Source: Paratinospora sagittata (Eukaryota > Streptophyta > Magnoliopsida > Ranunculales > Menispermaceae). Taken from it: 64,000 nt of DNA. The notes under the pieces are model-generated. The model did not search any database. It saw nothing but the letters and a program-made list of their open reading frames with translations, and had not been told where the DNA came from. Shown piece after piece: positions 45,199-57,789 of this stretch (positions are counted from its first letter, which is position 1; every line of letters starts with the position of its first letter). Location of the stretch: the NCBI GenBank assembly GCA_035771175.1, contig CM069603.1, positions 18,638,286 to 18,702,285 of the forward strand. The letters run 5' to 3'. Position numbers and translations under genes: made by a program.

Positions 45199-45420
45199 CT
45201 TCTCACACCCTAAAGTTGAGAAACAGTCTTGTCACACCCGTACGTTGAGAAACGATGGTTCTCACACCCGTAAGTTGAGAAAACTTAGGTCTGTCTCACA
45301 CCCCTAAGTTGGGATAGGTTGGTCTTAAGCCTGCAAGTTGAGCAGTGTAACGGATGTTCTCACACCCGCAAGTTGAGAAAAGGTGTAACGGTTTGATTCT
45401 TACCCATAAGAGAATCCCTA
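45199..45420 (+). repeat. leader hairpin array, type I (solo LTR C)
   Basis: Seven units, for example TTCTCACACCCGTAAGTTGAGAA. The last is GATTCTTACCCATAAGAGAATC. Stems vary with compensation; loops keep CACCCGTAAGT or close forms. Confidence 0.85.
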
Positions 45421-45608
45421 AGTGATAAGGTTTAAAATCCTAATTGAAGAGGTTAGGTAGTGGACGTAGGCAAGTAGACGAACCACTATAAATCGACTAT
45501 GCATATTTATTTTTATTTCGCCCTTTAACTTTGCCATTGTAATTATTTTTAAATTGTCTAAGTGTCCAATTCACCCCCCCTCTTGGACATACCTGGGCCA
45601 ACAAGTAG

Positions 45609-45757
45609 TACAACCAAATTGGAAAAACCTTCCACAAACTTTCAGTACTAGCCTGCTAAACCCAGAAAACTTTGAATTTCTGTCACTATGGTTGGTCTTG
45701 GCCAATTTATGATTGCCTCCACCTTGGCAGAATAAACAGATATCACATCTGTACTCA
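45609..45757 (-). pseudogene. pol: Gy1 RT fragment between two solo LTRs
   Basis: The minus strand encodes KVEAIINWPRPTIVTEIQSF followed by LGLAG, the conserved RT thumb-region motif. Confidence 0.85.
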
Positions 45758-45762
45758 CCACA

Positions 45763-48729
45763 TGTGACGCCCCGAAAATTATTTCATCTAGCCCATAACC
45801 CAATTGCACTTTGCCCCAAACTCTATGCGTTGCCTTGATATGTTTGGTGTTTGTTTGATGGTTGTTTAATGTTTGTATAGTTGATGCTTGATAATGTATA
45901 TAAATATGTGTATCATAAACTGTATATGGGTTATGTTAAATTAAATTATAATGCATATGTTATTATTTATGCATGGACCCATTAAACCATGAATTGATAT
46001 GAGTTAGGATTGATTGAATAAAAGGATAAATGAGAATGAAAATTTGGTGTATTAAATGGATTGGACATCTAAAATACATGGAAGCATGAAATTGGTTAAA
46101 GTACATGTGGTTGGTATGGGTAGTATGAGACCAACACATGTGAAGGTTGGTGCATGAAAGTGGACAAGTGTCCCATGCCCTCAAGGAAGTGCTAGAATGA
46201 GTGGAGGGAATCAAGGAGAGAATCAAGGAGGAAATCAAGGAGAGAATCAAGGAGAGAATCAAGGAGGGAATCAAGGGAGTGCTAGAAAGAGGTGAGTGGA
46301 GAGAAAGGAAAAAAGAAGAGAAAGAAAAGAAGAGAAAGGAAAGAAGAAGAGAAAGGAGGGAGTTGCAGGAGGAAGATCTCTACGACATTTTCATCAAAAA
46401 GCTGGATCTTTGGGATGTATAGTCAGATTGAGCTCAAAATTTGTCAAAAAGTTCGTAGCTTATGGTTATTCATTCAGGTCGGTGGAGATCTTGATCAGAG
46501 GTTTCGTCTAAGAGATCTAACCTCTCAAACAAAGCTGGTCGGAAAGTCTGGATGTCTCGCGCCGTTTCGGTCAAACTTCAAGATCTCTTTAATCTACCGT
46601 TGGATGGATATAAAGTTTGGGTACGTAATGTAAAACTGATATTTCTGCATTCTGAACGGTGAAGATCTTGATTACATGTTTTGTCTGAGAGATCTAACCT
46701 CTGAAGCAAAGCTGGTCGGATAGTCTGGATTTCTCGTGCCGTTTCTCTAAAACTTGTAGATCTCCTCAATCTACCGTTGGATGGATATCAAATTTGGGTA
46801 TGTAGTTTATAACTGATACTTATATATTCTGAAAGGTGGAGATGTTTATGCATTAAGTATTATGTGTGATATAGTCATCTGAGTTTGAGTATTTGCGGCA
46901 GGAAAGGAGAAATTGTCTGGTTAGAGACTTGTTCATCAAATATACTTCTCTTTTCTGTCCACTGTAGGATTGGGCTGATATTTGGACAGAAGGTTTGTTT
47001 CTTCATATACTTCAATCTTTACGGTTGATTTTGTGATTACATATTTCTGTTGGTATATTGATACATCTGAACAGAATAGTAAATGAAGAATTGGTATGGT
47101 TGCTTGTATTAGACCTAAATTTAGAATATGAACTTAGACCTTTCCAAATAGCTTGCATGTCAACTATGTTGACCTAGTTGTCATTGTTGATGAACCCATG
47201 ATGCAAAATCAGTAATATACATGGCTGAACATGGTGACCTAGTGTAAATCGACAATATGGCCTAAGTATGGAAAATTTCATATTTTAGGGCTTTTGATGC
47301 TTTTGGCCTAGAATCATTGAATTGATGCAACTTATGTTTAATTAAGCATGATTAGGGTTGATTATGCTACTGATTTGGTGGTTGTGACCATATCATGGGT
47401 TAGGCCTACTTGTGATCAAGTGACCCAATTTGGGCATGTTTATGCCTAAAGGAATTGAAAATCAGTATATTTTGATTAATAGAATGGTTTATGTATGAGA
47501 ACTATGCATTAGAGGCCTAAGTCATGTGATTTGAGTTGAATGATGGGATTAAATGGGATTTAGGCCTATTGTTTATATGTGGGCTGATTTAGGGTTGATG
47601 TGTAATGTCTATGTGATTGAGCATAGAAATTGATGTATGTTTCAGGATCTTGATTGGGTTGATTCGGTTTGGTGGTCGTGTGTGGTTAAATACTCTTGTG
47701 AGGCTTGGTTGTGAGTAGACTTCATTTATGATTATATCTTTTATGTCATCATATCACTTATATATATTGTATGTTGAAAGCATGAATGTGTTCTAATGTT
47801 TTGAATGATGCATTGATTTGAGAAAACCTTATGACTTTGGTTGGGCCCATCTATCTGGCTAATAGGGGGACTTAACCTTGTCATAAGAGGGTTTTAGGAA
47901 AGGAAATGATTGGGGTCAACGGCACGGTGAAATAGACGTGCACTAGTAACCCAAATAAAACATGATTGGGATCAACGGTACGGTGAAATAGACGTGCACT
48001 AGTAACCCAATGCATGTGGAATGTGGATCCAAATTGATAAGCTTTTACTTGCATCGAACTTATTATAAATGCTTGATATCTATATGTTATGAGCTTTTAA
48101 TCATGCTACACATTGACATGCATACATGATATTTATTGATGAGTATTGATAGCATATTTGAATTCTATTCACTGGGCACCGTTGGCTCACCCTCATTTTC
48201 CTCTTTCAGGTCCTTCTGTCCTGAATAAGGGCAAAGGAGTAGTTATATCTTGAGGGCCTTACCTGCGAGAGAATCCAAGGCCTCGATGTGAGTTGAGAGG
48301 CATTTTGATTGAACTGTGTTTTAAATTATGAAGTATTATATTTTGGATTATGTAATTATAACACTTACCACATTGTAGTATGGGTGAGTTGGGACTTGTT
48401 AGATAGACCATGTGGGCATATGACAGTTTTTATTTCTACCCACAATTTTGGACTTTATGTGTATGTCAATTTTAATGGACTGTAGGCATTATGATTTTAT
48501 TTATGGTTCATTTTTATGGATTATCTCTTGTCTTTGATGATTAATACGGTGGGTAGTTTTGTTTAGTACCTTTTGATATTATGTCGTTATTTGAGATAAG
48601 GCTCGTAGGGTCTCAACCACCTCACAGGAGTGGAGGAGTGGTCAGAGATGCCTACGCCGGGCGTCCCGCCCCGGCATTCCGCATGCCACTCCCTGCGGGG
48701 TTGGTGGTCCGGGGAGCGTGGTCGCCACA
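45763..48729 (+). repeat. S3: solo LTR, probably Ty3/gypsy (2967 bp)
   Basis: TGTGACGCCCCGAAA to GTGGTCGCCACA, TSD ccaca (45758-45762) and tcaca (48730-48734). Removing it restores FLGHVVS in the Gy1 RT. Homologous to S2 in reverse. It has a 12-bp minisatellite and a 58-bp duplication (about 47905-48010). The 3' end carries a GC-rich stretch with GGCGTCCCGCC (48659 on). Confidence 0.85.
46208..46277. repeat. 12-bp minisatellite in S3
   Basis: Six units of GAATCAAGGAGA type. It occupies the same region of the LTR in which S2 has the 61-bp array. Confidence 0.9.
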
Positions 48730-48734
48730 TCACA

Positions 48735-49613
48735 TGACCCAGAAATTTCACTTCATTTATCCAAAACTCACACTTACTGAGTTTGGCATATAACCTATGC
48801 TCTCTCAGTGTCTGCAATGTAATCCTGAGGTGCTGCTCATGCTCTTCTCGAGTCTTGGAATAAATTAGAATGTCATTTATAAAGACCATAATAAACTGAT
48901 CCAGCTATGGCTTAAATATCCTTTGCATCATGTCCATAAACATGGCAGGTGCATTGGTCAAACCAAATGGCATCACAAGGAATTCATAATGCCCATATCT
49001 CGTTCTGAATGCAGTTTTCAGTATATCCTCTTCACAAATCCTCAGCTGATGGTACCCTGATCAAAGATTAATCTTGGAAAAGAACTTGGCCTCATTCAGT
49101 TGATCAAACAAATCATCAATACACGGTAGAGGATACTTATTCTTTATGGTCACCTTGTTCAATTGACGATAATCTATACACAGACGTAGACTACCATATT
49201 TCTTTTTAACAAACAAGACGTGGTGCTCCCCATGGTGACACACTAGGGCATGATATGCAGCCAACCAGTCCATACCTAGGATTGCATCAAATTCCAGGAA
49301 TTCTAATATCTTGAGATTAAAAATCATCTCATGTCCCTCATATTTAACTATGCAGTTCTGACAGATCGTGTTAGGGTTAATTCTCTCCCCTACTGCTGTA
49401 CTCAAAATCAATGGTGTACTAGCTCTAACAGGTGTCAAATGCAGTCTATCTACGATACGACCAAATATAGAAGACAAGGTAGATCCAACATTAATCAGAA
49501 TATAAATTAAAGTATCACAAATATTGATCATACCTTCTATTAATTTCTTACTCGCCTCTGGATCTGGCTCTATCACTGCCTTTGCCTGCTCTCGTGTACC
49601 GTAAGGTGTCACA
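48735..49613 (-). pseudogene. pol: Gy1 protease and RT, N-terminal part
   Basis: Protease-like [17 protein letters not shown] and [19 protein letters not shown], with the active-site aspartate replaced (INVGST instead of DSGST). A deletion then leads directly to [40 protein letters not shown] and, after a stop, [20 protein letters not shown], where the catalytic DD pair reads ND. Confidence 0.85.
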
Positions 49614-50788
49614 CTAGAAGGCATCACCAAAATCTTGGGAACCTGCTGAAACGGACATTGTTTGGATGCCACACTTGAAACATCTAATCGGAGGTTGAGG
49701 AGTATAAGAAGTTGTCTTGAACTCTGTACCAAGCACATGAATCCAACTGCCACCAGATCCCTTCAGATGAGGCCACGGTGGCTTAACTGAAGAACTTTGA
49801 CTCTGAGGTCTCCCTGTCATCTGTGTCCCTTTGCCTGCTAGTGAAGCCATATATGGCACTCTTGGAACTGGTGTCATCTGAGTCATCTGCGGCTCACCAC
49901 TAACTGCTTCGGCCATCCTGGCCTTTTTCATCTCGGTCCCAAACTTCTTCCCCCATTTAGCCTTTTTCTTCCTTGGGAATGGGAAATACTGCTCTGTATA
50001 TGCCGACTGCTGAGGTGGTACTGATGGCGTTGTCTGAACAACAAGTCTAACTACTTCTTCCTCTATAGTCTCCAAGTCTATCGTCAGTCGTACATGAAGC
50101 TCATAGGTCTGTACTCGTGACAATGCCAAACCCAACTTAATAGGATCTCTAAACCTGTCACGGAGCTGCCTCAATCTACTCTCATCAGTCTGTACTTACT
50201 CTGGCGCATAAACATATAGTCTGTTAAACTCATGCTCGTAGTGACGCACAATCATAGTCCCTTGTTTCAGATTCATGAAAGTCTTTCTCCTCTTATCACA
50301 CTCAACCTTGGGATAAAAAGAATCATATAACACTTTCTTGAATTTGGCCCAAGTATTTATCTCATCATGCGCTCTTTCTATGGACTTCCACCATTTCATA
50401 GCATCATCAGTAAATTTAAACTTGACCAATCTCACTTTATCTTTCTCAAGCACTAGCACATCATCAAAAAAAAAATTCCATTCTCAAAAACCATTTTTTA
50501 GCAGTTTCTAATTCTAATCAGCAGTTTCTATGTCATCACCTCTTCATATCTTTTTTTCTCTTCGATGTCCCCTCTGACATCAAACACAAGGGCATCAATC
50601 TCAGCCACATGCCCTGCTGCTGGTGCACCCATACTGCTAGTTCCAATCTCAGGAATTACTGGTGCTTCAGGTCTCTGCCTGTCAGCCTGCAGCTTTGCCA
50701 CTAATTCTATCAATTGGGCATTTTGTTGTTGTTGGGCAGCCAATATTTCTTCCAACCTTCTAATCTTTTCCTGATCAGTTGGATCCAT
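49614..50788 (-). pseudogene. gag: Gy1 gag
   Basis: MDPTDQEKIRRLEEILAAQQ at 50788, DDAMKWWKSIERAHDEINTW, RRKTFMNLKQGTMIVRHYEH, then LRQLRDRFRDPIKLGLALS and the knuckle start RCFKCG, which runs into deleted sequence. It lacks about 60 bp of the capsid region near 50470-50540. Confidence 0.85.
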
Positions 50789-50956
50789 GATCTTTCATGA
50801 CTATCTCTTTTCAATCTGAAATTCACAGATAAAAGAGATCATTAGTCAATTGATCATGATATTTTCATAATCTAACTACCCATACAATATACCCATACAT
50901 AGAAACATAAAATAGTAAGGCTTTTATCTTTTTAAGGGTTTTAACCTAGCAACCTC

Positions 50957-51012
50957 AACACTAGACCAACTCCTCTCTGATACCAACACTAGACCAACTC
51001 CTCTCTGATACC
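50957..51012 (-). repeat. 28-bp tandem duplication containing the PBS (Gy1)
   Basis: Two identical copies (50957-50984, 50985-51012) in plus-strand view AACACTAGACCAACTCC..CTGATACC. The functional PBS position is 51003-51013; the inner copy is a second potential PBS. The Gy1 copy at 1128 has only one. Confidence 0.9.
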
Positions 51013-51018
51013 AATACT

Positions 51019-53300
51019 TGTCATAACCCCCTCCGTAAGGTGATGTCATGATCGGCACAAAATACCATATACGCCATACCTAGACGTATATGATACCCTG
51101 TCAGCCTCGTCCTTTAAGACAATACAACAAAAATTACTAAACATTTTGGTAGAACCTCCCCATAAATTTGAGATTTTACACACTTGATAATCTTATCCAA
51201 TCACACAAAAACATATTCTCAACATCATATATGAATCAACATCATTCATATCAAACCTATTCTATGTATACAAAACACTATCCATTTTCTTTCTCACAAG
51301 ACTTATATACAACTCAAGTCTCCCAAAAACTTATACATCAATATTCACACGTATCTTTGACATTTATACAACTCATTACTATTTTATACATATCATAATA
51401 GTGTTATATACATGTATAAATACTTACAAAATAAAAAGTATATGTATATCCAACTCCCTGTACTCACGTACTCACAATAGCAATGAGACAAGCTCAAATC
51501 ACTTCTTTGGAGCCTTGCCCATACTTTTGTAATCTACACCTGTAATAAAAAAGGAGTGGGGTGAGCTACAGCAAGCTCAGTGAGTAATCTAATAATGGAA
51601 TTATATATGCATCCATAGAAAAACATGGCATTGAAAACATCATTATAAACTCAATATGCAATTCAAATGTAGTTATCAAAACATGATTTAAATACATTTC
51701 TCGCCACTCTATACATATCGTACAATGCATAAAGATAAAATCCTCATCCTCAAGTATGTAAGTGAATCTATATCCTCATTTCTCACCACTCTATACATAT
51801 CATACAATGCATAAAGATAAAATCCTCATCTTCAAGTATGTAAGTGAATCTATATCCTCATTATGCATTTATAAGAAGAATTCAACTTATCAAACCATCC
51901 TCCGGATCATTCCGAGGTATAGTTTACAAACTTCCCTCCTTGGAATTGATCATATACTTTCCTTACTTCAAGTAATTCTAAGTATTTTCGATTTTCAGAT
52001 CAAAGATTTAATGCATTCATTAAACAATGCAGCATGACAATCAAACATGCTCATAATTCATTAAAATAGAGTTTATATATAACAATGCCATACATAAAAA
52101 CCAAATTAGAAATACTCACAAATGTAGGATTTTGCCCAAGTCCACGCTTCCCAACACTTAGTCAATTTTCCAACCTTTACAACACAACACTTAGTCAATT
52201 GTACAACATAAGCACCTCACTTACTTACTATCCAATTCTCAATTCATAATCATTCATTCACAAACTCTACAATTCAACAATGCAATTTACTTATAAATGA
52301 ACACCAGCCATAGAAACTTAATCAATTGATCACCAAACTAATCACAATTCATTAATACACAACTTACCACTGACTTTCTAAGTCTCTAACTTTCCAGCAC
52401 AAGTATCACACTTGTGATCATCAACAAATCCATAATTCACCAATTTTGTATTTCAATTTCAGCAATTACCATTACAAATCATCCGAGATCAACTTTCAAT
52501 CATAATTCACATCAAAACATAAATATTCAACACTGAAAATGGGTTCCAAAACCCTGACTCGACAAGGTTTGAAACTCCACTTCCAACCATGAAAAATATA
52601 TAAATTTAGCATCAAATTACTCACCAAGCAACAAGGAATTGATCCCTTATGGTTTTAGCCAACAATTCCAGCTCAAAACCCTCATTTTCCAGCTCCAAAT
52701 CTAACCATGGAAATCACATGCATGTCACATATGATAAACAAAGTGAAAAGAGGAATCCAAGTCTGGAATTTTTAGAATCGAGATTCTCACCTTTGATTTT
52801 GATCTTCAAGCTCATTCCTCTCCTTTCTTTTCTTCCTCTTCGTTGCTCTGCAACTCAGCAAGCTCAAAATGAGCTGAATGGTCGTGACATCTGGTTTTAA
52901 CATGCACAATCGCCACACCGACTTTGAAAACAAAGTGCAGGTCCACCAAGAAGCGCGCTTCTCCCTCCTTGGGAGTGCGCCTCTCGCTGCCCAGAAATTG
53001 GATTTTTTGGAAAATCCCATGAGGACCATGCTTCTCTGAACTTTTTAGAAACTGTGCTCACGGGTTTTCCACAGGACCGCACTTCTTCCTTTAGGGTGCG
53101 TGCTTCTTGCACCCAAATCTAAAATTTTACTAAGTATTGGACATTTTATGATACAACTTGCCTCCTAGGGTACCAATAATCCTACAATACTTGTATTTTT
53201 TCTATTTTAAGGTCATGTAAATATGTATACGCATACAAATATGCCTGACAGTATGCATTAGTCAACGTACAAGTTTGACTCGTACAAACAGGGCATTACA
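51019..53300 (-). repeat. 5' LTR of Gy1 (2282 bp)
   Basis: The minus strand is TGTAATGCCC.. to GGTTATGACA. It carries the 14-bp palindrome AGAAGCGCGCTTCT (52949-52962) and related motifs to 53110. A 68-bp segment with TCACCACTCTATACATATC is duplicated at 51711-51860. Confidence 0.88.
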
Positions 53301-53305
53301 CAATC

Positions 53306-53742
53306 ACCACGATCAGAATTTTTTAATACACTATTGGCTAATCACGGGCGTGATTATAAGTCATTTACACTCTAACCGACACAAAGGCTTGGTTAGAAAG
53401 GCCAAAACTAGTAACCTACACTAGGGCTTGGTTAGAAAGCCACAAAGTACACTAGGGCTTGGCTAGAAAGCCACAACTTGTAACCCACTTATGGGCGTGG
53501 TTATGTTTTGTACAAATAATGGTAATATCCTAGTTGACTTAATCAAGTAAACAATACATCAAGATTACAAAGATATAGAGAAGTGCGCAACAACACTCCC
53601 AACAATATAAGCTTACGATCTTGAATTAGTCAACAATTACTATTCTAACCACTATGATTCTAAATGATGCAAAGTATTGAAAAAGGTTTTTCTCAAATGC
53701 ACTCGATTGTAATATATTTGATGTAGTGTGTGAATCGAATAT
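53306..53742 (-). repeat. LTR E, segment 2, with type III leader hairpins
   Basis: It follows the second caatc (53301-53305). It contains AATCACG/CGTGATT (53340-53355) and three units of GGCTTGGTTAGAAAGCC form (53388-53475), the leader array of this subtype. Interrupted at NatB after aatat (53738-53742). Confidence 0.75.
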
Positions 53743-55106
53743 TGATAGTTGCATATTTAGATAGGTTTTAGAGCATGTTTTAGGTGTATTCTAGGACAGT
53801 TCATGCATTAGTTTGATAAGTTTATGTTAGTTTTAATATATTTGTTAGTTTAGGATTAATTTATACTTAGAGTGAGTTACTTATTTTGCATTGTTTTGTA
53901 GGTTTCTAGATGTGTGGAAGTGAGCATGAATGATGGAAACAACATATGAGAAGCCTAGATGATGTTTCAGGAAGAACACAAGTCAAAAAGTGGAAGAAAA
54001 TTGGTTAAGTCGACAAGAAGGAAGTCAAGCGGAGCAGAAAAATGGCTAAGCCCACAGACTAAGCACAACCTAGTCTTTGGGTGTCGCAGCACACGTCGTG
54101 GCACCAGGAGAAACTTATCGCAGCATCGCGGCGCTAGGGTTTCTGCAAGTTGCATTTTGGCAACTTATTGGACAATTTTTGAGGACTTTCTAATTTGGAT
54201 TTTGGACGAAAGGAGGCCCATATTATATCAAACTTTAGGGTTTTTTGAGGGGAACACACAGGAGAAGAGAACAAGACAGCTAGGAGGCGAGGAACGTGAA
54301 GATTCGAACTTGGAAACAAGGAAGAAGATTCAAGTTTCATGATTTCTAGTTGGATATTCATGTTTATTATTAAGTTTTTCTCCATGTCTTGTGTTATTTT
54401 CATTCACGCTATGAACTAATCTTTTGTTCTAGAGGATAAATGGATCCTAACTTTGATTCTATGTTCTAGTCTACGGCTTATTATTGTTAATGGATTTATG
54501 ATAGTTTATTTATATTTCTTTGTTGTTAATGCTTTCAATCTCTTGATCACGGATTGGATGAACTTAGTTCTAGGGTGCAGCACTCGAGAGAGAGTACGTT
54601 GGATCAGAACAAGGGAAATATACCCTAGGTTATCGTGAGACCGAGAAGAAATTGAGACCCTTTGAAGTCATTAATGGAAATCATAGATCTTAGTGAGTTT
54701 GTCGGAATTAGATCTTTATCGAGAGGTCGAGATCAATTCCTATGAATATGCTCTAACGGGGCACTCGAGAGACGGTGTTAGAAATATTAGGACTTTTGGC
54801 TTATAAACTAAGTGAATACATTGATGATAAATATTTGAAAAAGAACATAGTTGATAGTTAGGTGAAACCGATTCTCTAGGTTTTCGCATATATTCATTTT
54901 TCTCATAATTCGTTTAGTTTAAATTAGTTACATTTGATTTTTAATTCATTTAAATCTCTATAGTTTGATTACTAGATAAAGTTGGAAATTAGTGAAAACG
55001 GTAATTGGTGAGGTAAACAATCCCTGTGGATACGATAAACCGACTCACCTCGGATTTATTATAACTTGACTATTCGTACAGTTACAAATATGAATTTATT
55101 GTAACA
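53743..55106 (+). repeat. 5' LTR of NatB
   Basis: TGATAGTTGCATATT to TTATTGTAACA. GC-rich cluster (GTGTCGCAGCACACG, GCATCGCGGCGC) at about 54079-54133, upstream of a TATTATATC box near 54211. The 127-codon open frame at 53959-54342 lies wholly in the LTR and is not supported as a gene. Confidence 0.88.
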
Positions 55107-55112
55107 AGTTTT

Positions 55113-55130
55113 TGGCGTCGTTGTCGGGGA
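55113..55130 (+). other. primer binding site of NatB
   Basis: TGGCGTCGTTGTCGGGGA, tRNA-Asp type, six bases after the LTR. Confidence 0.88.
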
Positions 55131-55235
55131 CTGTTTTACTTTAGTTTCATCAATATTGTTAGTAATTGATTTTGATTTTAATCTAGTACTTTTTTTTTAT
55201 TTGGATTTTTTTTCTGATTTTTCTGATTTTTTTTA

Positions 55236-55901
55236 ATGGAGTACAATTTTAATCACTCAACTTTTTATTATAGTTTCAGGCCAGTTGACCCCATTCAAGA
55301 GTTGTCGACATCAATATCTAACCTCGAGCAGCAAGTTTTCGAGCTTATTGAGTCAAGATCTCAATCTACTGTAGAGAGAATGGGAATTGCAAGCATGGGC
55401 TATTCAGGGATGAGTTCATGTATTGGGTGATCCTTTACCCTATCAATACCATTCGGGTATTTCTAAACATGAGAACTACTCCTATGACAATCAATGGAAT
55501 ATCTTGCAACCTCTACCGAGCATCCATAATCAAGTGGAAAAGAAGCCATCATTAGAAGATATACTTACTAAATATCTATTAGAAAAGAGGTCGGATAAGA
55601 GTGAGCCTAAGTTCAATAATCAATGGAATGAGCTGCAACCTCAAGCGGATGTCTACAATCAGGTGGAGAAGAAGCCGTCCTTGGAAGATCTACTTAATGA
55701 TTCTATGAAAAAAAAATGGAGGAAAGTATTCAATTGGACAGAATGGGAGCTTCAATGAAAAATATAGAGGGTTATATCGGGCAAATAATTTCACCTCTTA
55801 ATGCTCAACATCAAGGAGATTCCTTCCTGAGCGATGAAGAAGATGTCAAGGGAGATAATTCAGTATATCAAGACATGCACCACCACCACCAAGACAGTTG
55901 A
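55236..55901 (+). pseudogene. gag: NatB gag-derived segment
   Basis: It starts MEYNFNHSTFYYSFRPVDPI with IQELSTSISNLEQQVFELIE, a part absent from NatA. Then GDPLPYQYHSGISKHENYSY, two KKPSLED blocks about 40 residues apart, MKNIEGYIGQI and NAQHQGDSF. Frameshifts near 55420 and 55710. The capsid core is missing, so it cannot form particles by itself. Confidence 0.75.
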
Positions 55902-56561
55902 CTATTCTAGAAGAGATACAACGATATGAAACCTTGAAGAAAAAAGAAATGAATATTCAACAAGATGTGCTTAAGTGTGATGATCAAGATGTGCCCATGG
56001 TTGCGCAATCAAGTGAGCTTTTGATGCCATATGATAATTGGAGCCTACTAGTGTGGAGGAGTATTTGGATGTAAAGGAATATGCATTCACTTTTGAGGAT
56101 CCGTTTGCCCATGTACTTCAAGAGAAAGTTGAGAGGGTTGATAAAAAAATTCAATGCCATTTAGAGGTGCTTGGTGGTCAATGCATAACATTTGGAAAGC
56201 ACCAACTGAATATTTCGATGACATCTTTCCATATGTAGGGAGTGATGATTCATCGGACTTCACGTTTCCACTGGAGGATCAATCGTATAAATTATTGTGG
56301 GAGATGTATACAAGTCTGATGAGTCCGTCATTAAGTCTGAACAACGCAGAAGACGGGAGGATGCTCGAAATAATAAGGAAACACACTCGGTTTAAGCAAG
56401 TAGAAGAAGTCGGGCTGCCGACTCTAAACCCAGCGTTGGATGGGAGGCAATCCATCGGTTTATGCTTCATTTATTTATTTTTAGTCATTGTAGTAGAGGA
56501 TTTGAACTCGTGCCTTGAAAGATTTGTATCCTTACCCTTTTCAGGTTCTAAAGCAAGTTAG
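55902..56561 (+). pseudogene. NatB unknown C-terminal ORF segment
   Basis: EYLDVKEYAFTFEDPFAHVL then KAPTEYFDDIFPYVGSDDSS, LLWEMYTSLMSPSLS, AEDGRMLEIIRKHTRFKQVE and LNPALDGRQSIG. Same order and motifs as NatA 7210-7813. Not part of Athila gag as I know it, and not recognised otherwise. One frame change near 56150. Confidence 0.65.
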
Positions 56562-57789
56562 GGGGTCATTTTAGAGAATTTTGGATAAACGAATGGCGTG
56601 CATCATGTGCCATCTTCAACCATTTGGGTTTAGGGGGTTTTTTTAAACTCTTTTATCTCCTCTATGCCTCTATTTTTCCTACTACATCTTTGATAATTTT
56701 TTGCATTGAGGACAATGCTTGCTTTAAGTTTGGGGGGAGAGTTTTGAATTTTTGGTCATGGTATGTTAGTTGATTATGCATTGGTTCAGCCTAGATAGTC
56801 ACATTCTTTTACAACTTTAGACTTACTTATGGAGGGCCAATGACATGAGAACACTTTAGAAATATGAAACTATAGGGGAATGTAAAGAGTTACATCTATG
56901 TCTATGTGCTTGATCCACTTTTGCTGGGAATTGTTGGAGAGACTTAACCATTTGTACATGGTTTTGATCATTAGATTAAGATTGTTTGAAATGGAACTTT
57001 GCTTGCTAAGTCATATCTTAGATCTCTAGGGATTCTAGAACAAGTTTGATCACCACTTGAGGCGAAATCCTAGAAAACACACTATGAAAAAAATTATTTA
57101 GGCCATGTTTGGAAAAGCTTGAGCCAAATAGCCTACCCTACTTTGTATTGTATCCATAGTTCCCATTTTGAGCTAAATATCTCTTTCTTGGTTACCTATG
57201 CATCATGAATTTTGAGCTTGTCATGTTTAAATTCCCTGTTTTTCAACCTATGTACCTCATACACTTTGATCATGTTGGAGTGTTATTATTTGGAAGGAAG
57301 AACAATGGGGAATGAAAAAGATGAAAAAAGGGTGATAAAGAAGAAATTTTTATTAAGTTTTCTTATGAATTAAATTGAAAGAAAAAAGAAGAAAAAGAAA
57401 AGAAGATGAAAAAGAGAAGAAAAGGGTGTTACATCTATGTGTGAAAATAAGCAAGTTTAGGGGTGTAGCATTCTATAAAAGAAAAGTGAATGATGATAAA
57501 AAGCAAACAAAAAAATGAGAATATTTGAGAGATATATGTGTTGAAATGAAGTTTTGGTTTCGAATGGTGAGAGTTGGGTTAAAATTCTACACAATTTTAT
57601 ACTCTTGAAATTCTTCCTAGAAGTGAATATTCTTTTGGTGTGATCTTGGAGGCCACTTATGTGGTTATAAAGTTGAGCTAAGTCTTTAATTGTGCGAGTT
57701 TGTGACTTTAGAATTGTTGTGATAATCATGAGTTTTAGTTTTGTTTTCCCTTTACTCTTGAAGATCAAAGTCCTAAGTTTGGGGGTATT
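56562..57789 (+). other. NatB 3' untranslated region with two purine tracts
   Basis: No supported gene. AAGTTTGGGGGGAGAG (about 56728-56743) after GAGGACAATGC is the usual Athila context. A second tract, AAGTTTGGGGGTATT (57775-57789), touches the 3' LTR and is the working polypurine tract. The 1 kb between them is conserved in NatA. Confidence 0.7.

Larger units (their letters stand above)
43702..45603 (+). repeat. C: solo SIRE-type copia LTR (1902 bp)
   Basis: TGTTATCTCAATG to CTGGGCCAACA, TSD tgtag (43697-43701) and agtag (45604-45608), one mismatch. The RT frame of Gy1 rejoins when it is removed (..VVL / HTRLT). TATA at 44809-44814. It is a complete reference for the type I LTR plan. Confidence 0.88.
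40624..53300 (-). mobile_element. Gy1 chromovirus, complete but nested and decayed
   Basis: 3' LTR, polypurine tract, pol, gag, PBS and 5' LTR on the minus strand, with exact TSD caatc (40619-40623, 53301-53305). Net length is about 7.8 kb after removing solo LTRs C and S3. Many stops. Confidence 0.9.

Noticed and set aside
46201..46633. Overlapping Lys/Glu-rich open frames
   Set aside because: They come from the 12-bp minisatellite and purine-rich DNA of solo LTR S3.
53959..54342. Open frame of 127 codons
   Set aside because: It lies wholly within the NatB 5' LTR. The 3' LTR copy (58006-58340) does not keep it open from the same start, and it has no recognisable motif.
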